A stretch of 64,000 bases of DNA from Franconibacter helveticus LMG 23732 (GCF_000463115.2 NZ_AWFX01000007.1:1-64000); one strand, 5' to 3'. Counted from the first letter of the stretch, positions 11,464-21,497 are shown. The notes: generated by a model from the letters alone, not told the origin. Program-made: numbers and translations.

Positions 11464-11505
11464 GTGGCTATACACAAACAACATTGGTAACAAAAGGACG
11501 AAATT

Positions 11506-11652
11506 ATGGCTAAGAAAACAATGGCGGCGCTCTTTTCTGCACTGGTGCTTTCTTCTCTGCTGACGGCCTGCAACACGACTCGCGGCGTGGGCGAAGATAT
11601 TCAGAGCGGCGGCAGCGCCATTTCCGGCGCAGCGACCAAAGCTCAGCAGTAA
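11506..11652 (+). CDS. ecnB: Entericidin B (bacteriolytic lipoprotein)
   Basis: This 48-residue lipoprotein has a signal [19 protein letters not shown], lipobox LTAC and a mature peptide [20 protein letters not shown]. In E. coli the protein is described as a membrane-active toxin produced in stationary phase. AAAGGACG lies upstream of the ATG. It follows ecnA, has its own likely sigma-S promoter, and is closed by a hairpin shared with the convergent LuxR-type gene. Confidence 0.92.
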   Translation: MAKKTMAALFSALVLSSLLTACNTTRGVGEDIQSGGSAISGAATKAQQ

Positions 11653-11662
11653 TCCTGGTAGG

Positions 11663-11692
11663 CGGTACGGCTGACTGTGCCGTACCGTTTAT
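11663..11692 (+). terminator. ecnB terminator
   Basis: A perfect stem CGGTACGGC / GCCGTACCG with a 7-nt loop is followed by TTTATT. It overlaps the stop of the convergent regulator gene at 11689. Confidence 0.75.
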
Positions 11693-12294
11693 TCCACTCT
11701 CAGCTCATGCTGGGGGACAAAAAGCGAAAACCGGTTGTCCACGCCAAGCTTCATGCGGATATTGCGCTTATAGGTGTAGACCGTCTTTACCGCGATGCCC
11801 ATATTGCGGGCAATCACTTCATTGGCTATTCCGTCTGTCCACCATTTCAAAATTCGCTCTTCACGTAAGGTAAGCAATGAGGTGACGGTACGCGCTTCGC
11901 GCGTTTGCGGCCGCGTCTGCATCGCCTGTTCAATAACGTCCTTCAGGTCGCCTAGCGGAATAGACTTTTCTACCGTTTGCCACGGTTTATGCGTTTCGCA
12001 ATAGTGCTCCAGCGCTTCGGACATACCGCTTTGCAGCAGCAGTAAGCGAGTATGCTTGCCGCAGGCGGCAAAAATGGAGGAAAGCTGGCTAATATGATGA
12101 ATATCCGACATAAAGCCATGCAGGTCAGCGATGACCATATCCGGCTGCCACTGCATAATGTATTCCCTTGCACGTAGCAGATGGTCTGTCGCGGTTATCT
12201 CAAAAGGCGATGCAAAGTACTCAGAGTGATTGAGCCAGCCCACCATGCCAAGACGGCTAAAATAACAGTGGTCAATCAGTAAAATTTTATACAT
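11689..12294 (-). CDS. LuxR-family regulator (EcnR-type)
   Basis: The 201-residue protein has a response-regulator-like N-terminus (MYKILLIDHCYFSRLGMVGW; DMVIADLHGF with a possible phospho-acceptor Asp near residue 57). Its C-terminal LuxR helix-turn-helix (~135-195) reads LLTLREERILKWWTDGIANE then IARNMGIAVKTVYTYKRNIR. A sensor kinase partner is not seen nearby. A LuxR-type gene next to ecnAB is described as ecnR in Citrobacter, and E. coli K-12 lacks it, so the same role is plausible here; the assignment rests on position. It is convergent with ecnB. Confidence 0.8.
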   Translation of the reverse strand: MYKILLIDHCYFSRLGMVGWLNHSEYFASPFEITATDHLLRAREYIMQWQPDMVIADLHGFMSDIHHISQLSSIFAACGKHTRLLLLQSGMSEALEHYCETHKPWQTVEKSIPLGDLKDVIEQAMQTRPQTREARTVTSLLTLREERILKWWTDGIANEVIARNMGIAVKTVYTYKRNIRMKLGVDNRFSLFVPQHELRVE

Positions 12295-12489
12295 GGTCAG
12301 TTTCGTAATGAGCGGTCGGACAAGAGGTCACTGAATAACCATCATAAAAGGATTTACCGCCGCTGAATCACGGATTTACGCGCTCTAACGCCTCTATTTC
12401 TGCGCTTAAGCCTTTGCTTATCCGAAATTAAGCCCCGGTAAGTTGCATTCCGGTTCTGATAACGCGATCATTTATAAGTTTTTCAACTG

Positions 12490-12540
12490 GCCTTATGGGA
12501 CGACCCATAAGCGCGTCATATGAACGGGGACGACCCCAGC
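12490..12540 (+). ncRNA. Guanidine-II (mini-ykkC) riboswitch
   Basis: There are two hairpins, each with an ACGA tetraloop: a perfect 8-bp stem CTTATGGG-ACGA-CCCATAAG (12492-12511) and GGGG-ACGA-CCCC (12526-12537), separated by 14 nt. The tandem ACGR-loop hairpins are the definition of the guanidine-II class. The second hairpin ends 22 nt before the gdx start, close to the GGGAG ribosome site, which fits control of translation initiation by guanidinium binding. Confidence 0.92.
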
Positions 12541-12559
12541 TCGAACGGGAGTCATCTTT

Positions 12560-12877
12560 ATGTCCTGGATTATCCTTTTTATCGCTGGTCTGCTTGAAGT
12601 GGTCTGGGCTGTCGGCCTGAAATACACCCACGGCTTTACGCGCCTCGTACCAAGCCTTATTACCGTTACGTCGATGATTATCAGCATCGTTATGCTGTCA
12701 TTTGCTATGAAAACGCTGCCTACCGGAACGGCTTATGCGGTCTGGACAGGCATTGGCGCGGTTGGCGCGGCGATAGCGGGCATTGTGTTGCTAGGGGAAT
12801 CGGCGAGTCTCGCCCGAATCGCGAGCCTCGCGCTGATAGTGGTAGGGATCGTCGGGTTAAAATTCAGCACGCATTAA
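12560..12877 (+). CDS. gdx: Guanidinium exporter Gdx (SugE)
   Basis: Gdx is a small-multidrug-resistance family dual-topology proton antiporter exporting guanidinium. The 105-residue protein has four membrane helices and the essential central glutamate Glu13 in [19 protein letters not shown]. The [16 protein letters not shown] motif of helix 3 is typical of the Gdx branch rather than the drug-exporting EmrE branch. A guanidine-II riboswitch directly upstream supports the substrate. The 3' end overlaps the convergent blc gene by 4 bp. Confidence 0.96.
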   Translation: MSWIILFIAGLLEVVWAVGLKYTHGFTRLVPSLITVTSMIISIVMLSFAMKTLPTGTAYAVWTGIGAVGAAIAGIVLLGESASLARIASLALIVVGIVGLKFSTH

Positions 12878-13407
12878 AGCGGCTTCTGTTTTACCCAGAT
12901 CAGTTTTTCTACAGCGAAACCCTGCCGCGTCGCGGCATCCAGCATCTCTTGCTTAACCTGCGGGCTGATGGTCGGCGTACGTGAAAGGATCCACAAGTAG
13001 TCGCGATTCGGCCCGCACACCAGCGCATGCTGATAATCTTTATCAAGCGCTATCACGTTATAGCCGCCGTAGAACGGGCCGAAAAACGAAACTTTTAGCG
13101 CCGCGCGGTTTGGGCTGCCGGTAAAATAGGCTCTGCCATCGGTATCTTGCCATTTAGCGCGATCGGGGTTGTAGCCACGGTTGATGACATTAATTCCGCC
13201 ATCTTCACGCAGGCTGTATGTCGCCGTCACTTGTTCAAGCCCGCGCTCAAACCGATGGTCGAAACGGGCTATTTCATACCATTTTCCCAGGTAGCGTGTG
13301 GAGTTGAAATTCTCAACGACGGTAACGCCTCGTGGCGGTGTCGGCGTGCTACAGGCAACAACCAGAAAAGCAGCGGCAACGGCGGTAACAACGGGCAGGA
13401 TTTTCAT
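12874..13407 (-). CDS. blc: Outer-membrane lipocalin Blc
   Basis: Blc is a bacterial lipocalin anchored in the outer membrane, thought to bind lysophospholipids or store lipids under stress. The 177 residues carry a lipoprotein signal with the acylated Cys19 (FLVVACS). The lipocalin signature around [17 protein letters not shown] and the downstream [14 protein letters not shown] block define the fold. It follows the frd operon on the same strand after about 140 bp; in E. coli ampC lies between them but it is absent here. Confidence 0.95.
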   Translation of the reverse strand: MKILPVVTAVAAAFLVVACSTPTPPRGVTVVENFNSTRYLGKWYEIARFDHRFERGLEQVTATYSLREDGGINVINRGYNPDRAKWQDTDGRAYFTGSPNRAALKVSFFGPFYGGYNVIALDKDYQHALVCGPNRDYLWILSRTPTISPQVKQEMLDAATRQGFAVEKLIWVKQKPL

Positions 13408-13507
13408 CGCGTATTCCTTTTTAGTCTTTTTGCTAAGTGTAGAATCAGCCGGGCATTTTTGCTTATGGCGGGCGCGGCAAAGAGAGGTAAAAGAAAGAGG
13501 GCGCGCA

Positions 13508-13540
13508 TAAAAAAGCCCGCTTTTGCGCGGGCTTTTTGCT
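13508..13540 (-). terminator. frd operon terminator
   Basis: The stem AAGCCCGC / GCGGGCTT with T-runs on both sides lies 10 nt after the frdD stop on the minus strand. In E. coli this position serves as the ampC attenuator; ampC is missing here. Confidence 0.85.
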
Positions 13541-13549
13541 GAGGGCTTT

Positions 13550-13909
13550 TCAGACGGTCACGACGCCGGTCAGCGTGACTACCGTCAGGATAGCGGCCAG
13601 GCCGTAGAACACCCATTTGCCGCTCGGCACGTGGATTTTCAGGTCGTGCATGGCGTGATGAATACGGTGCAACCCGCACCATAGCGGCAGCACAATCATC
13701 AGAAAAATAAACAGGCGGCCGATATAGCTCTGGGCGAACGCGAGCACGCGCTCGTAACTTAACGCCTCGCCCGGATAAAGACCGAGCGGCAGCATAATGC
13801 CCACCAGCAGCACAATAACCGGCGCGAAAATAGCGCCCCACATGCCGCCTGCGCCAAACAGGCCCCAGAATACCGGCTCGTCGGAACGTTTAGGGTTTGA
13901 ATGAATCAC
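13550..13909 (-). CDS. frdD: Fumarate reductase membrane anchor subunit FrdD
   Basis: FrdD is one of two membrane anchors of quinol:fumarate reductase, forming the menaquinol site with FrdC. I use the GTG at 13909 because AAGGAGGA lies 6 nt upstream and the 119 residues then match E. coli FrdD (first residues [17 protein letters not shown]). Three hydrophobic helices are evident, with [20 protein letters not shown] between helices 2 and 3. It follows frdC by 10 bp. Confidence 0.96.
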   Translation of the reverse strand: MIHSNPKRSDEPVFWGLFGAGGMWGAIFAPVIVLLVGIMLPLGLYPGEALSYERVLAFAQSYIGRLFIFLMIVLPLWCGLHRIHHAMHDLKIHVPSGKWVFYGLAAILTVVTLTGVVTV

Positions 13910-13919
13910 GGTATCCTCC

Positions 13920-14315
13920 TTACCAGAAAAGAGCCACAAACAGCACGACAGCGGTGACGACGACGGTAACCACCCAGAGTCCTTTTATAATCGGCTCCGG
14001 CCCCAGCTTTTCATCTTTGATAATGATATTGGCCGCTTTCGGCGCCAGCTCAAACCAGGTTTTGGTATGCAGCAGCGCCGCCGCCAGGGTGATAAGGTTT
14101 AAAATCACGACCACCGGATTTTGCAAAAAGCTCGTAAACGCAGCCCAGCTGTCCGGGCCATTTTTTAACGAGAACAAGCCGCAAATCAGCACAATGCTGA
14201 ACCAGACGGTGGGAACGGATGTGCCTTCGCGCAGCATATAAAAGCGGTAAAAACCCAGCTTTTGCCACCATGTCGGCGTCATGGTGCGCACATAAGGTTT
14301 ACGTTTTGTAGTCAT
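13920..14315 (-). CDS. frdC: Fumarate reductase membrane anchor subunit FrdC
   Basis: FrdC is the second membrane anchor of fumarate reductase. The 131 residues start [20 protein letters not shown], followed by [20 protein letters not shown] including the conserved Arg-Glu pair near the quinone site (around residues 28-29), and there are three membrane helices. Length equals E. coli FrdC. It is closely spaced with frdB and frdD. Confidence 0.97.
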   Translation of the reverse strand: MTTKRKPYVRTMTPTWWQKLGFYRFYMLREGTSVPTVWFSIVLICGLFSLKNGPDSWAAFTSFLQNPVVVILNLITLAAALLHTKTWFELAPKAANIIIKDEKLGPEPIIKGLWVVTVVVTAVVLFVALFW

Positions 14316-14325
14316 TGGGCGCTCC

Positions 14326-15060
14326 TTAGCGTGGTTTCAGGGTGGCAATCAGGAAATCTTTCGCGCTTTCCACTTTGCCCTGCTGAATGGCGGCGGCCGG
14401 ATCAACATGCTTTGGACACACCTGCGAGCAGAAGCCGACGAAGGTGCAGGTCCAGACGCCGTTCTGGCCGTTCAGTTGCGCCATACGCGCTTTTTTACCG
14501 CGATCGCGGCTATCCAGGTTGTAGCGGTGGGCGAGGGTAATGGCCGCCGGGCCGATAAACTCTGGATTCAGGCCGAACTGTGGGCAGGCGGCATAGCACA
14601 GGCCGCAGTTGATGCAGCCGGAAAACTGGTGATATTTCGCCATTTGCGCCGGCGTCTGGTTATTCGGCCCCTGATCCGGCGTGCGCGGGTTGCCGATGAT
14701 ATAAGGCTTAATCGCCTCCAGGCTCTCGATAAAGTGGGTCATATCGACCACTAAATCGCGCTCGATGGGAAAGTTCGCCAGCGCTTCAACCTTCATGCCG
14801 CCAGGGTAGTCGCGCAGGAACGTTTTGCAGGCAAGCTTCGGCACATTGTTGACCATCATGCCGCAGGAGCCGCAAATCGCCATGCGGCAGGACCAGCGGT
14901 AGCTCAGGTCCGCCGCCAGGTTATCCTTGATGTAGCCCAGCGCGTCCAGCAGCGAGGTTTGCTCATCGTAAGGCACGTCGTAAAACACGCTGTGCGGGGC
15001 GTTATCCGTTTCCGGGTTATAACGCACCACCTCTACTTTCAGGTTTTTCATCTCAGCCAT
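14326..15060 (-). CDS. frdB: Fumarate reductase iron-sulfur subunit FrdB
   Basis: FrdB relays electrons from menaquinol to the flavin of FrdA through three clusters. With the ATG at 15060 (244 residues, beginning [16 protein letters not shown]) it matches E. coli FrdB; a longer frame adds 14 basic residues inside frdA and is rejected. Cluster ligands are visible: [2Fe-2S] in [12 protein letters not shown] with the later Cys of KLAC, then [11 protein letters not shown] and [14 protein letters not shown] for the 4Fe-4S and 3Fe-4S clusters. It overlaps the end of frdA by 8 bp, indicating coupling. Confidence 0.97.
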   Translation of the reverse strand: MAEMKNLKVEVVRYNPETDNAPHSVFYDVPYDEQTSLLDALGYIKDNLAADLSYRWSCRMAICGSCGMMVNNVPKLACKTFLRDYPGGMKVEALANFPIERDLVVDMTHFIESLEAIKPYIIGNPRTPDQGPNNQTPAQMAKYHQFSGCINCGLCYAACPQFGLNPEFIGPAAITLAHRYNLDSRDRGKKARMAQLNGQNGVWTCTFVGFCSQVCPKHVDPAAAIQQGKVESAKDFLIATLKPR

Positions 15061-16843
15061 TGGCCTGCTCCTTCTTCTCGGCCGCTTCCGCCTCCGCGCC
15101 ATAGACGCGTTTCGCCGGCGGCAGCGTAGTGATTTTCACGTCACTGTAATCAAGACGAACTGAACCGTCCGCGTTCAGGAAGGCGAGGGTATGTTTCAGA
15201 AAGTTAACGTCGTCGCGCTCGGTGCAGCCTTCATCAAGGCGCTGGTGCGCGCCGCGAGACTCTTTTCGCGCCATGGCGGAATGCGCCATGCATTCGGCCA
15301 CATTAAGGCCATGGCCCAGCTCAATGGTGTAAAGCAGGTCGGTGTTGAAAACGCTGGAGGTATCGGTAATACGTATGCGCTTAACGCGCTCCTGCAACTC
15401 TGCAAGCTTGTCGATAGTCTTTTGCATTAATTCCGGCGTGCGATAAATGCCGCAGCCTTCTTCCATCGAAAGGCCCATCTCGTCGCGGATTTTCGCAAAG
15501 CTTTCATTGCCTTGCTGACTGGCCAGCGCGTTCAGGCGCGCTTCCACATCCGCCGCCTGCGCGCTGAGCGCCGCGTCGTTGGCCGGTTGCGCTTCGTTTG
15601 CCCGCGCCATCGCCTGTTCGCCGGCGAGGCGGCCAAACACCACCAGCTCCGCCAGTGAATTTGAGCCAAGACGGTTAGCGCCGTGAAGCCCTACGCTTGA
15701 ACATTCGCCCACGGCGAACAGCCCTTTAATACGCGTTTCGCACTGCTGGTCGGTTTCAATGCCGCCCATGGTGTAATGAGCGGTCGGACGTACCGGGATA
15801 GGTTCTTTTACCGGGTCGACGCCAACGTACGCTTTTGCCAGTTCGCAGATAAACGGCAGACGCTCCAGCAGTTTTTTCTCGCCAAGATGGCGCAGGTCGA
15901 GATAAACCACATCGCCGCGCGGCGTGGCGATAGTGTTGCCTTTGCGCCATTCGTGCCAGAACGCCTGGGAAACTTTATCGCGCGGGCCAAGTTCCATATA
16001 TTTATTCTTCGGCTCGCCGAGCGGCGTTTCCGGCCCCATGCCGTAATCCTGGAGGTAGCGATAGCCGTTTTTATTTACCAGGATGCCGCCTTCGCCGCGA
16101 CAGCCTTCCGTCATTAAAATGCCGGAGCCGGGCAGGCCGGTGGGGTGATACTGCACAAATTCCATGTCGCGCAGCGGCACGCCGTGCGCCAGCGCCATTC
16201 CCATGCCGTCGCCAGTGACAATGCCGCCATTGGTGTTGTAGCGATAAACCCGGCCCGCGCCGCCTGTCGCCAGCACCACGGCGTTGGCGCGGATCTGCAC
16301 CAGCGAGCCTTCCATCATGTTCATTGCTACCAGTCCGCGCGCCTGGCCATCATCCACCAGGATATCAAGCACGAAATGTTCGTCGAAGCGTTGAATTTGC
16401 GGGAACTGTAAAGAGGTCTGGAAGAGGGTGTGAAGCATGTGGAAGCCGGTTTTATCCGCGGCAAACCAGGTGCGCTCAATCTTCATGCCGCCGAAGCGAC
16501 GCACATTTACCGAGCCGTCCGGGCGACGGCTCCATGGGCAGCCCCATTGTTCAAGTTGCGTCATCTCTGTTGGACAGTGGCGCACAAAATAGTCCACCAC
16601 GTCCTGTTCACAGAGCCAGTCGCCGCCAGCGACCGTGTCGTGGAAATGGTAATCGAAACTGTCATGATCCTGAGCGACGGCCGCCGAACCGCCTTCTGCG
16701 GCGACAGTGTGGCTGCGCATGGGATAAAGTTTGGAAATCAAAGCGATTTTCGCGTTGGGGTTGGCTTGCGCTGCGGCAATGGCGGCACGCAGACCCGCGC
16801 CACCGGCGCCTATCACGGCAAGATCGGCTTGAAAGATTTGCAC
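15053..16843 (-). CDS. frdA: Fumarate reductase flavoprotein subunit FrdA
   Basis: FrdA is the catalytic subunit reducing fumarate to succinate in anaerobic respiration. The 596 residues show the N-terminal FAD dinucleotide-binding motif [10 protein letters not shown] (residues ~12-21) and the covalent FAD-linking His45 in [10 protein letters not shown]. The catalytic region [16 protein letters not shown] and the [10 protein letters not shown] segment are also present. It is a little shorter than E. coli FrdA (602). It is the first gene of frdABCD with an FNR-type site upstream. Confidence 0.98.
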   Translation of the reverse strand: MQIFQADLAVIGAGGAGLRAAIAAAQANPNAKIALISKLYPMRSHTVAAEGGSAAVAQDHDSFDYHFHDTVAGGDWLCEQDVVDYFVRHCPTEMTQLEQWGCPWSRRPDGSVNVRRFGGMKIERTWFAADKTGFHMLHTLFQTSLQFPQIQRFDEHFVLDILVDDGQARGLVAMNMMEGSLVQIRANAVVLATGGAGRVYRYNTNGGIVTGDGMGMALAHGVPLRDMEFVQYHPTGLPGSGILMTEGCRGEGGILVNKNGYRYLQDYGMGPETPLGEPKNKYMELGPRDKVSQAFWHEWRKGNTIATPRGDVVYLDLRHLGEKKLLERLPFICELAKAYVGVDPVKEPIPVRPTAHYTMGGIETDQQCETRIKGLFAVGECSSVGLHGANRLGSNSLAELVVFGRLAGEQAMARANEAQPANDAALSAQAADVEARLNALASQQGNESFAKIRDEMGLSMEEGCGIYRTPELMQKTIDKLAELQERVKRIRITDTSSVFNTDLLYTIELGHGLNVAECMAHSAMARKESRGAHQRLDEGCTERDDVNFLKHTLAFLNADGSVRLDYSDVKITTLPPAKRVYGAEAEAAEKKEQANG

Positions 16844-16981
16844 GACATTCCTCCAGATTATGGTTTTTTCGCAACGCGTTACTGCCCAGGGGTAGTGAAA
16901 ACGACACGCTGACGCCGCTGCGAAGCAATTCCCCTGCTCCTTTGTGGGTAAGTGAGTATAACCGCGGCAATCATAAGGAAA

Positions 16982-16995
16982 TTTGACCCGATCGA
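16982..16995 (-). promoter_or_regulatory. FNR-type site upstream of frdA
   Basis: TTTGACCCGATCGA on the plus strand resembles the FNR half-site pair TTGAT-N4-ATCAA and has the same layout as the FNR site described for E. coli frdA. It lies about 140 bp before the frdA start, in the 296-bp spacer between the divergent frdA and epmA genes, and fits anaerobic induction. Confidence 0.6.
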
Positions 16996-17139
16996 TTTTT
17001 TTACCGTTCTGCCAGGGCTTTTAACCGCTTGCCCAGGCCTTGAGGTTTAACCCGGCCAGGACGTTATTGCGCAAAATTTGTCTCGTGACGCGCTAACGAG
17101 TAGACTTCGTGCCCTTGTTTGTCTTAGGAGAAAAGCACC

Positions 17140-18117
17140 ATGAGCGAGACGGCCAGCTGGCAGCCGAGCGCATCCATCCCCAACCTGTTGAAACGCGCCG
17201 CGATAATGGCGGAGATCCGCCGCTTTTTCGCGGATCGTTGCGTTCTGGAGGTGGAAACCCCCTGCATGAGCCAGGCGACGGTGACCGATATTCACCTGTT
17301 CCCGTTTAAAACTCGCTTCGTGGGCCCGGGCCATTCTCAGGGGCTCGACCTCTACCTGATGACCAGCCCGGAATACCATATGAAACGCCTGCTGGCGGCG
17401 GGTTGCGGCCCGGTATTCCAGCTTTGCCGCAGCTTTCGTAACGAAGAGATGGGACGCCACCATAATCCGGAATTCACCATGCTGGAGTGGTATCGTCCGC
17501 ATTACGACATGTACCGGCTGATGAATGAAGTGGATGACCTGCTGCAACAGGTGCTGGAGTGCCAGCCTGCGGAAAGCCTCTCTTATCAGCAGGCGTTTTT
17601 GCGCCACCTGGATATTGATCCGCTGTCGGCGGATAAAAACCAGCTGCGCGAAGCGGCGGCAAAGCTCGATTTAAGCAACATTGCCGATACGGAAGAAGAT
17701 CGCGATACGCTGCTGCAATTGCTTTTCACCATGGGCGTGGAACCGCACATTGGTAAAGAGCGCCCGGCTTTTGTCTATCACTTCCCGGCAAGCCAGGCGG
17801 CGCTGGCGCAAATCAGTACGGAAGATCACCGCGTGGCGGAGCGCTTTGAGGTTTATTTCAAAGGCATGGAGCTGGCGAACGGTTTCCACGAGCTGACGGA
17901 CGCGCGCGAGCAGCGCCAGCGTTTCGAACAGGATAACCGTAAGCGCGCGCAGCGTGGGCTTGAACAGCAGCCGGTTGACTATAACCTGCTGGAGGCGCTT
18001 GAAGCGGGGCTGCCGGATTGCTCCGGCGTAGCGCTGGGCGTTGACCGCCTGATCATGCTGGCGCTGGGGGCAGAAAGCCTTTCTGAGGTGATAGCCTTTA
18101 CCGTAGATCGGGCCTGA
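17140..18117 (+). CDS. epmA: EF-P lysine ligase EpmA (PoxA/GenX)
   Basis: EpmA is a truncated class II lysyl-tRNA synthetase paralogue that activates (R)-beta-lysine and ligates it to Lys34 of EF-P. The 325 residues equal the E. coli protein and lack the tRNA anticodon-binding domain of LysS. Class II motifs are visible: motif 2 in [20 protein letters not shown] (about residues 93-112) and motif 3 in [20 protein letters not shown] near the C-terminus. It is divergent from frdA and convergent with mscM. Confidence 0.97.
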   Translation: MSETASWQPSASIPNLLKRAAIMAEIRRFFADRCVLEVETPCMSQATVTDIHLFPFKTRFVGPGHSQGLDLYLMTSPEYHMKRLLAAGCGPVFQLCRSFRNEEMGRHHNPEFTMLEWYRPHYDMYRLMNEVDDLLQQVLECQPAESLSYQQAFLRHLDIDPLSADKNQLREAAAKLDLSNIADTEEDRDTLLQLLFTMGVEPHIGKERPAFVYHFPASQAALAQISTEDHRVAERFEVYFKGMELANGFHELTDAREQRQRFEQDNRKRAQRGLEQQPVDYNLLEALEAGLPDCSGVALGVDRLIMLALGAESLSEVIAFTVDRA

Positions 18118-18132
18118 TCAACGATCGCTTGT

Positions 18133-18160
18133 AAAAAAGGAGCCTTTCGGCTCCTTTTTG
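18133..18160 (+). terminator. Bidirectional terminator between epmA and mscM
   Basis: The stem AAGGAGCC / GGCTCCTT with a TTTC loop has A- and T-runs on either side. It lies just after the epmA stop and abuts the convergent mscM stop. Confidence 0.85.
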
Positions 18161-18161
18161 T

Positions 18162-21100
18162 TTACATGCTTCCGGGCGCGCGGGTGGTTTTCCCGGCGGA
18201 GGTGAAGGTTCGCGCTGAACGTTTGCCGTCCAGACTTTCAAGACGCATCTGGAAAGGCGGGAAGGGCAGGTCGATGCCATGCTCGCGGAAACCCTGCAAA
18301 ATCAACTGATGGATTTCGTGACGCAGCGGCATGCGATGCCCCATCTCTGCGGCGTGAATACGCAGTTCGAACAGTTGAATACCCTGCTGCAAATCCACCA
18401 AAAAGACTTCCGGCGGTGGGTTATCAATCACATAAGTACACTTCTCAGCGGCGCGGTAAAGCAGCTGCGTGACCTCTTCGCTGTTGGCGTCCACTGGCGC
18501 AGGCACCGTTAACACCACGCGGGTGACGGAATCTGACAGCGACCAGTTAATGAACTGTTCGGTGATAAACGCCTTGTTCGGCACGATAATCTCTTTGCGG
18601 TCCCAGTCGCTGATGGTGGTGGCGCGGGTGTTAATGCGCGTCACGCTGCCGGTTAAATCGCGAATGGTTACGGTATCGCCGATACGGATCGGTTTTTCAA
18701 AAAGGATAATCAGACCGGAAATAAAGTTGGCGAAAATCTCCTGCAAACCAAAACCCAGCCCTACACCGAGCGCGGCGACCAGCCATTGCAGCTTCGACCA
18801 CTCAATACCAATCATCGAGAAGCCCACCAGACCGCCAAACAGCATCAGCAGATACTTAGTGATGGTGGTAATGGCGTAACCGGTGCCTGGCGTTAAGTCG
18901 AGATGCTGCAAGAGCGCCAGCTCCAGCAGCGCAGGCAGGTTACGCACCAGCTGCGTGGTGACGATAAACACCAGAATGGCGATAAGCACGGCGCCGAGGG
19001 TTATCGGCTCCAGGCTCTCCACGCCTTTCACCGTGGAAGTCACATCCCAGAGCGTGATGTTTTCAAGAAAGCCAAACGCGGAATGGATTTCTGACCACAG
19101 CACAATCACGGAAAGCAGAGCGATGAGCGTGAGGATCGAACGCACCAGCCGCAGCGACTGGGCGCTGATGGTATCGAGATCGATTTCCGCCACTTCCACT
19201 TCCGCCGCCCCTTCCGTGCTGTGCGTCGGCGCCTGTTCTTCTTCGCCGCGCGCGCGCTGGGCGAGGATCTCCGCACGTCGCTGCCTGGCGCGGTCAAACG
19301 CCAGGCGGCGGCGCTGAATCAGCATCCAGCGGCGGATAATGTGATAGACCACCAGCAGCAGGAACCAGATAGCGACAGAGGTTTCCAGGCGCGCCAGCAG
19401 CGCCTGCGCGGTCGCGAGGTAGCCTACCGCCGCGGCGAGAATGGCGGTCAGCGGCGCGCACAGCATTAAATTCCACAGCAGCCGGTTGACCCAGTTGTCG
19501 CCGTTGCCCTCTTTATCAAGATAGAGCGGAATGCCCGCGCGCTTGAGGCTTAGCGTGACGATTGCCAGCGCGCCGCAAATCAGCACAAAGCACAGCCGGC
19601 CAAGCGAACCGGAAAACTCCCGATCGTTAAGGTTATCGAACATGATAAGCGCCATGATGAGCGGCACGATAAAGCCGATGCTCATCAGGTAGTAGCGCAT
19701 CGCACGCGCTACCCGGTTGCGCGGCCAGCCGAAATGGACGATGAACAGACCATTGGAGCGGGCAAAGGCAGCGCAAATCATCACCACCCACAGCAGCGGA
19801 ACGGTTGCCGTTACGCCGTCGCCTACTGCGACCGCAATGGGATAAGGCCAGGCTTCGCGCAGGCCATAACCCAGCGTCGCCCACAGCACCGGCAACGGCG
19901 AAGCCACCAGCACAGACCAGAACACGGTGCGCAGCGTAAGGCGGAAATGGTCCTGCGTTACTTTGCCCACTTTTGCGCTCGATCGCTCAAGGAAAGCCGT
20001 AAAGTGGCGACGCGAGCTGATGCTAAAGCCCACCAGCAGCAGCGCGCCGAAAAGCGGCAGCAGCGTCTCTTTGCTGGTCACCATCATAATGGCCGCTTTG
20101 CCGAGCTGACCGAAGGTGTCGAGCGAAATAAGACGGCGCAGATCCTGCACGATTTCCAGCGGCCAAGCGAACGTGAGCGGGCTAACGTCCGACGTCCAGA
20201 ACAGGTAGCGGTGGGTCGCTTCATTCACCTCTTTGAGCGCATCTTCAAGCTGGCTGTTGGAGACCTTAAGCTTGGTCAGCTCCAGCAGCAGCGTGTCGCC
20301 GCCCTGTAGCAAAGAGCCGAGCAGTTCGCGCTGGGTACGGAGCTGCGCTTCCAAGATCCGGCTCTGTTCAGCGGTCAACTGTTGGCCGTCCAGCTGGCGG
20401 ATTTGCCGCAGCTGAGGCTGCTTATTGAGCAAATCCTCATAGCGCATGCGATGGACGCGAAGCTGGGCCATTTCGGTATCAAGCTGCTGCGGCTTCGGCA
20501 TTTCCGGCAGTCGCGCCACCTGGGCGCGCAGCGCTTCGCCAAGCACATTGGAAACGCCCAGCCACTGCGACTGCTCGCGAAGCGTGGTTAACGCCTGGCG
20601 TACCTGCAACGTCTGGCTGGTGGCCTGCCGCTGCTGCGAGGCGACGAGATCCATGCGCTGCGCCTGCTGGTTCAGCGCCTGGGAAAGCTCGCGGTTAACT
20701 TTAAACTGCTTGAGGATCTCAGGCGGCAGGTTAGCGCTGTTTTCAGCGAGCATCTCGGTGCTTTCCAGCGCCTGCTCGGCTTCTTTCTGCCGCTGGCTGT
20801 TAAGATGATTGCGCAGCGCCTGGAGATAGGCATCCAGCTGTTCCGCCTGTTTTTGCGCCAGCTCCGCGCGCAGGCGCGAAAGCTCCTGCCGGTTGCTGGC
20901 GGAAAGCTGCGCCAGCTCCAGCTCATCTACCTGCGCCTTGAGGCGAGCCGATTCCGCCTGCGCGGCAAGATTCTGCGCCTGGGCAAGCGGACCGCTGACG
21001 CCGTTCTGGCTGCCGGCGCGGCGCTCCACTTCATTCAACTGACGCCGGGCGTCGGTTTGCTGCTGGGGGAGCTGGCTTAACGAGTCGGCGATTTCCCGCG

Positions 21101-21497
21101 CCCGGTCCTGCTCCTGCTGCGCCTGACGGCTTTTGTCCAGCAACTGGCTGCTGACCTGCACGATCTCCTGATTGAGCGCGTCGGTGGTCAGGCCCGCCGG
21201 CACGCTTTTCGGTTCATCGCGCAGGTTATTAAGCTGCTGGCGCAGGGTTTGCGAGAGTTTGGGGAAATTATCGATAACTTCCTGATACTGCTGGGCGCGC
21301 TCAAGAGAGGCTTTGCGCTCTTCAAGCGCGTTGAGGGCGGACTGGAGCGTTTCCACCGTTTCCGGCTGGTTGGGCTGATCTTTTGCAGCCTTCGCCTGCT
21401 CCAGTTCCTGGGTTATCTGTTTTGCATCGGGGGCCGTCGCAGCGTACGCCCCCAGGCTGAGGCACCAGGCCATCAGTATAGTGATAATCAGGCGCAC
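18162..21497 (-). CDS. mscM: Miniconductance mechanosensitive channel MscM (YjeP)
   Basis: This is a large MscS-superfamily channel relieving hypo-osmotic pressure. The 1111 residues (E. coli 1107) start with a signal peptide (MRLIITILMAWCLSLGAYA). A long Gln/Leu-rich coiled periplasmic domain (~25-470) follows, then about eleven hydrophobic helices. The C-terminal MscS core contains AALGVGLGFGLQEIFANFIS (pore helix) then IRIGDTVTIRDLTGSVTRIN. The gene begins 24 bp after the psd stop on the same strand, so psd-mscM form an operon as in E. coli. Confidence 0.96.
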   Translation of the reverse strand: MRLIITILMAWCLSLGAYAATAPDAKQITQELEQAKAAKDQPNQPETVETLQSALNALEERKASLERAQQYQEVIDNFPKLSQTLRQQLNNLRDEPKSVPAGLTTDALNQEIVQVSSQLLDKSRQAQQEQDRAREIADSLSQLPQQQTDARRQLNEVERRAGSQNGVSGPLAQAQNLAAQAESARLKAQVDELELAQLSASNRQELSRLRAELAQKQAEQLDAYLQALRNHLNSQRQKEAEQALESTEMLAENSANLPPEILKQFKVNRELSQALNQQAQRMDLVASQQRQATSQTLQVRQALTTLREQSQWLGVSNVLGEALRAQVARLPEMPKPQQLDTEMAQLRVHRMRYEDLLNKQPQLRQIRQLDGQQLTAEQSRILEAQLRTQRELLGSLLQGGDTLLLELTKLKVSNSQLEDALKEVNEATHRYLFWTSDVSPLTFAWPLEIVQDLRRLISLDTFGQLGKAAIMMVTSKETLLPLFGALLLVGFSISSRRHFTAFLERSSAKVGKVTQDHFRLTLRTVFWSVLVASPLPVLWATLGYGLREAWPYPIAVAVGDGVTATVPLLWVVMICAAFARSNGLFIVHFGWPRNRVARAMRYYLMSIGFIVPLIMALIMFDNLNDREFSGSLGRLCFVLICGALAIVTLSLKRAGIPLYLDKEGNGDNWVNRLLWNLMLCAPLTAILAAAVGYLATAQALLARLETSVAIWFLLLVVYHIIRRWMLIQRRRLAFDRARQRRAEILAQRARGEEEQAPTHSTEGAAEVEVAEIDLDTISAQSLRLVRSILTLIALLSVIVLWSEIHSAFGFLENITLWDVTSTVKGVESLEPITLGAVLIAILVFIVTTQLVRNLPALLELALLQHLDLTPGTGYAITTITKYLLMLFGGLVGFSMIGIEWSKLQWLVAALGVGLGFGLQEIFANFISGLIILFEKPIRIGDTVTIRDLTGSVTRINTRATTISDWDRKEIIVPNKAFITEQFINWSLSDSVTRVVLTVPAPVDANSEEVTQLLYRAAEKCTYVIDNPPPEVFLVDLQQGIQLFELRIHAAEMGHRMPLRHEIHQLILQGFREHGIDLPFPPFQMRLESLDGKRSARTFTSAGKTTRAPGSM

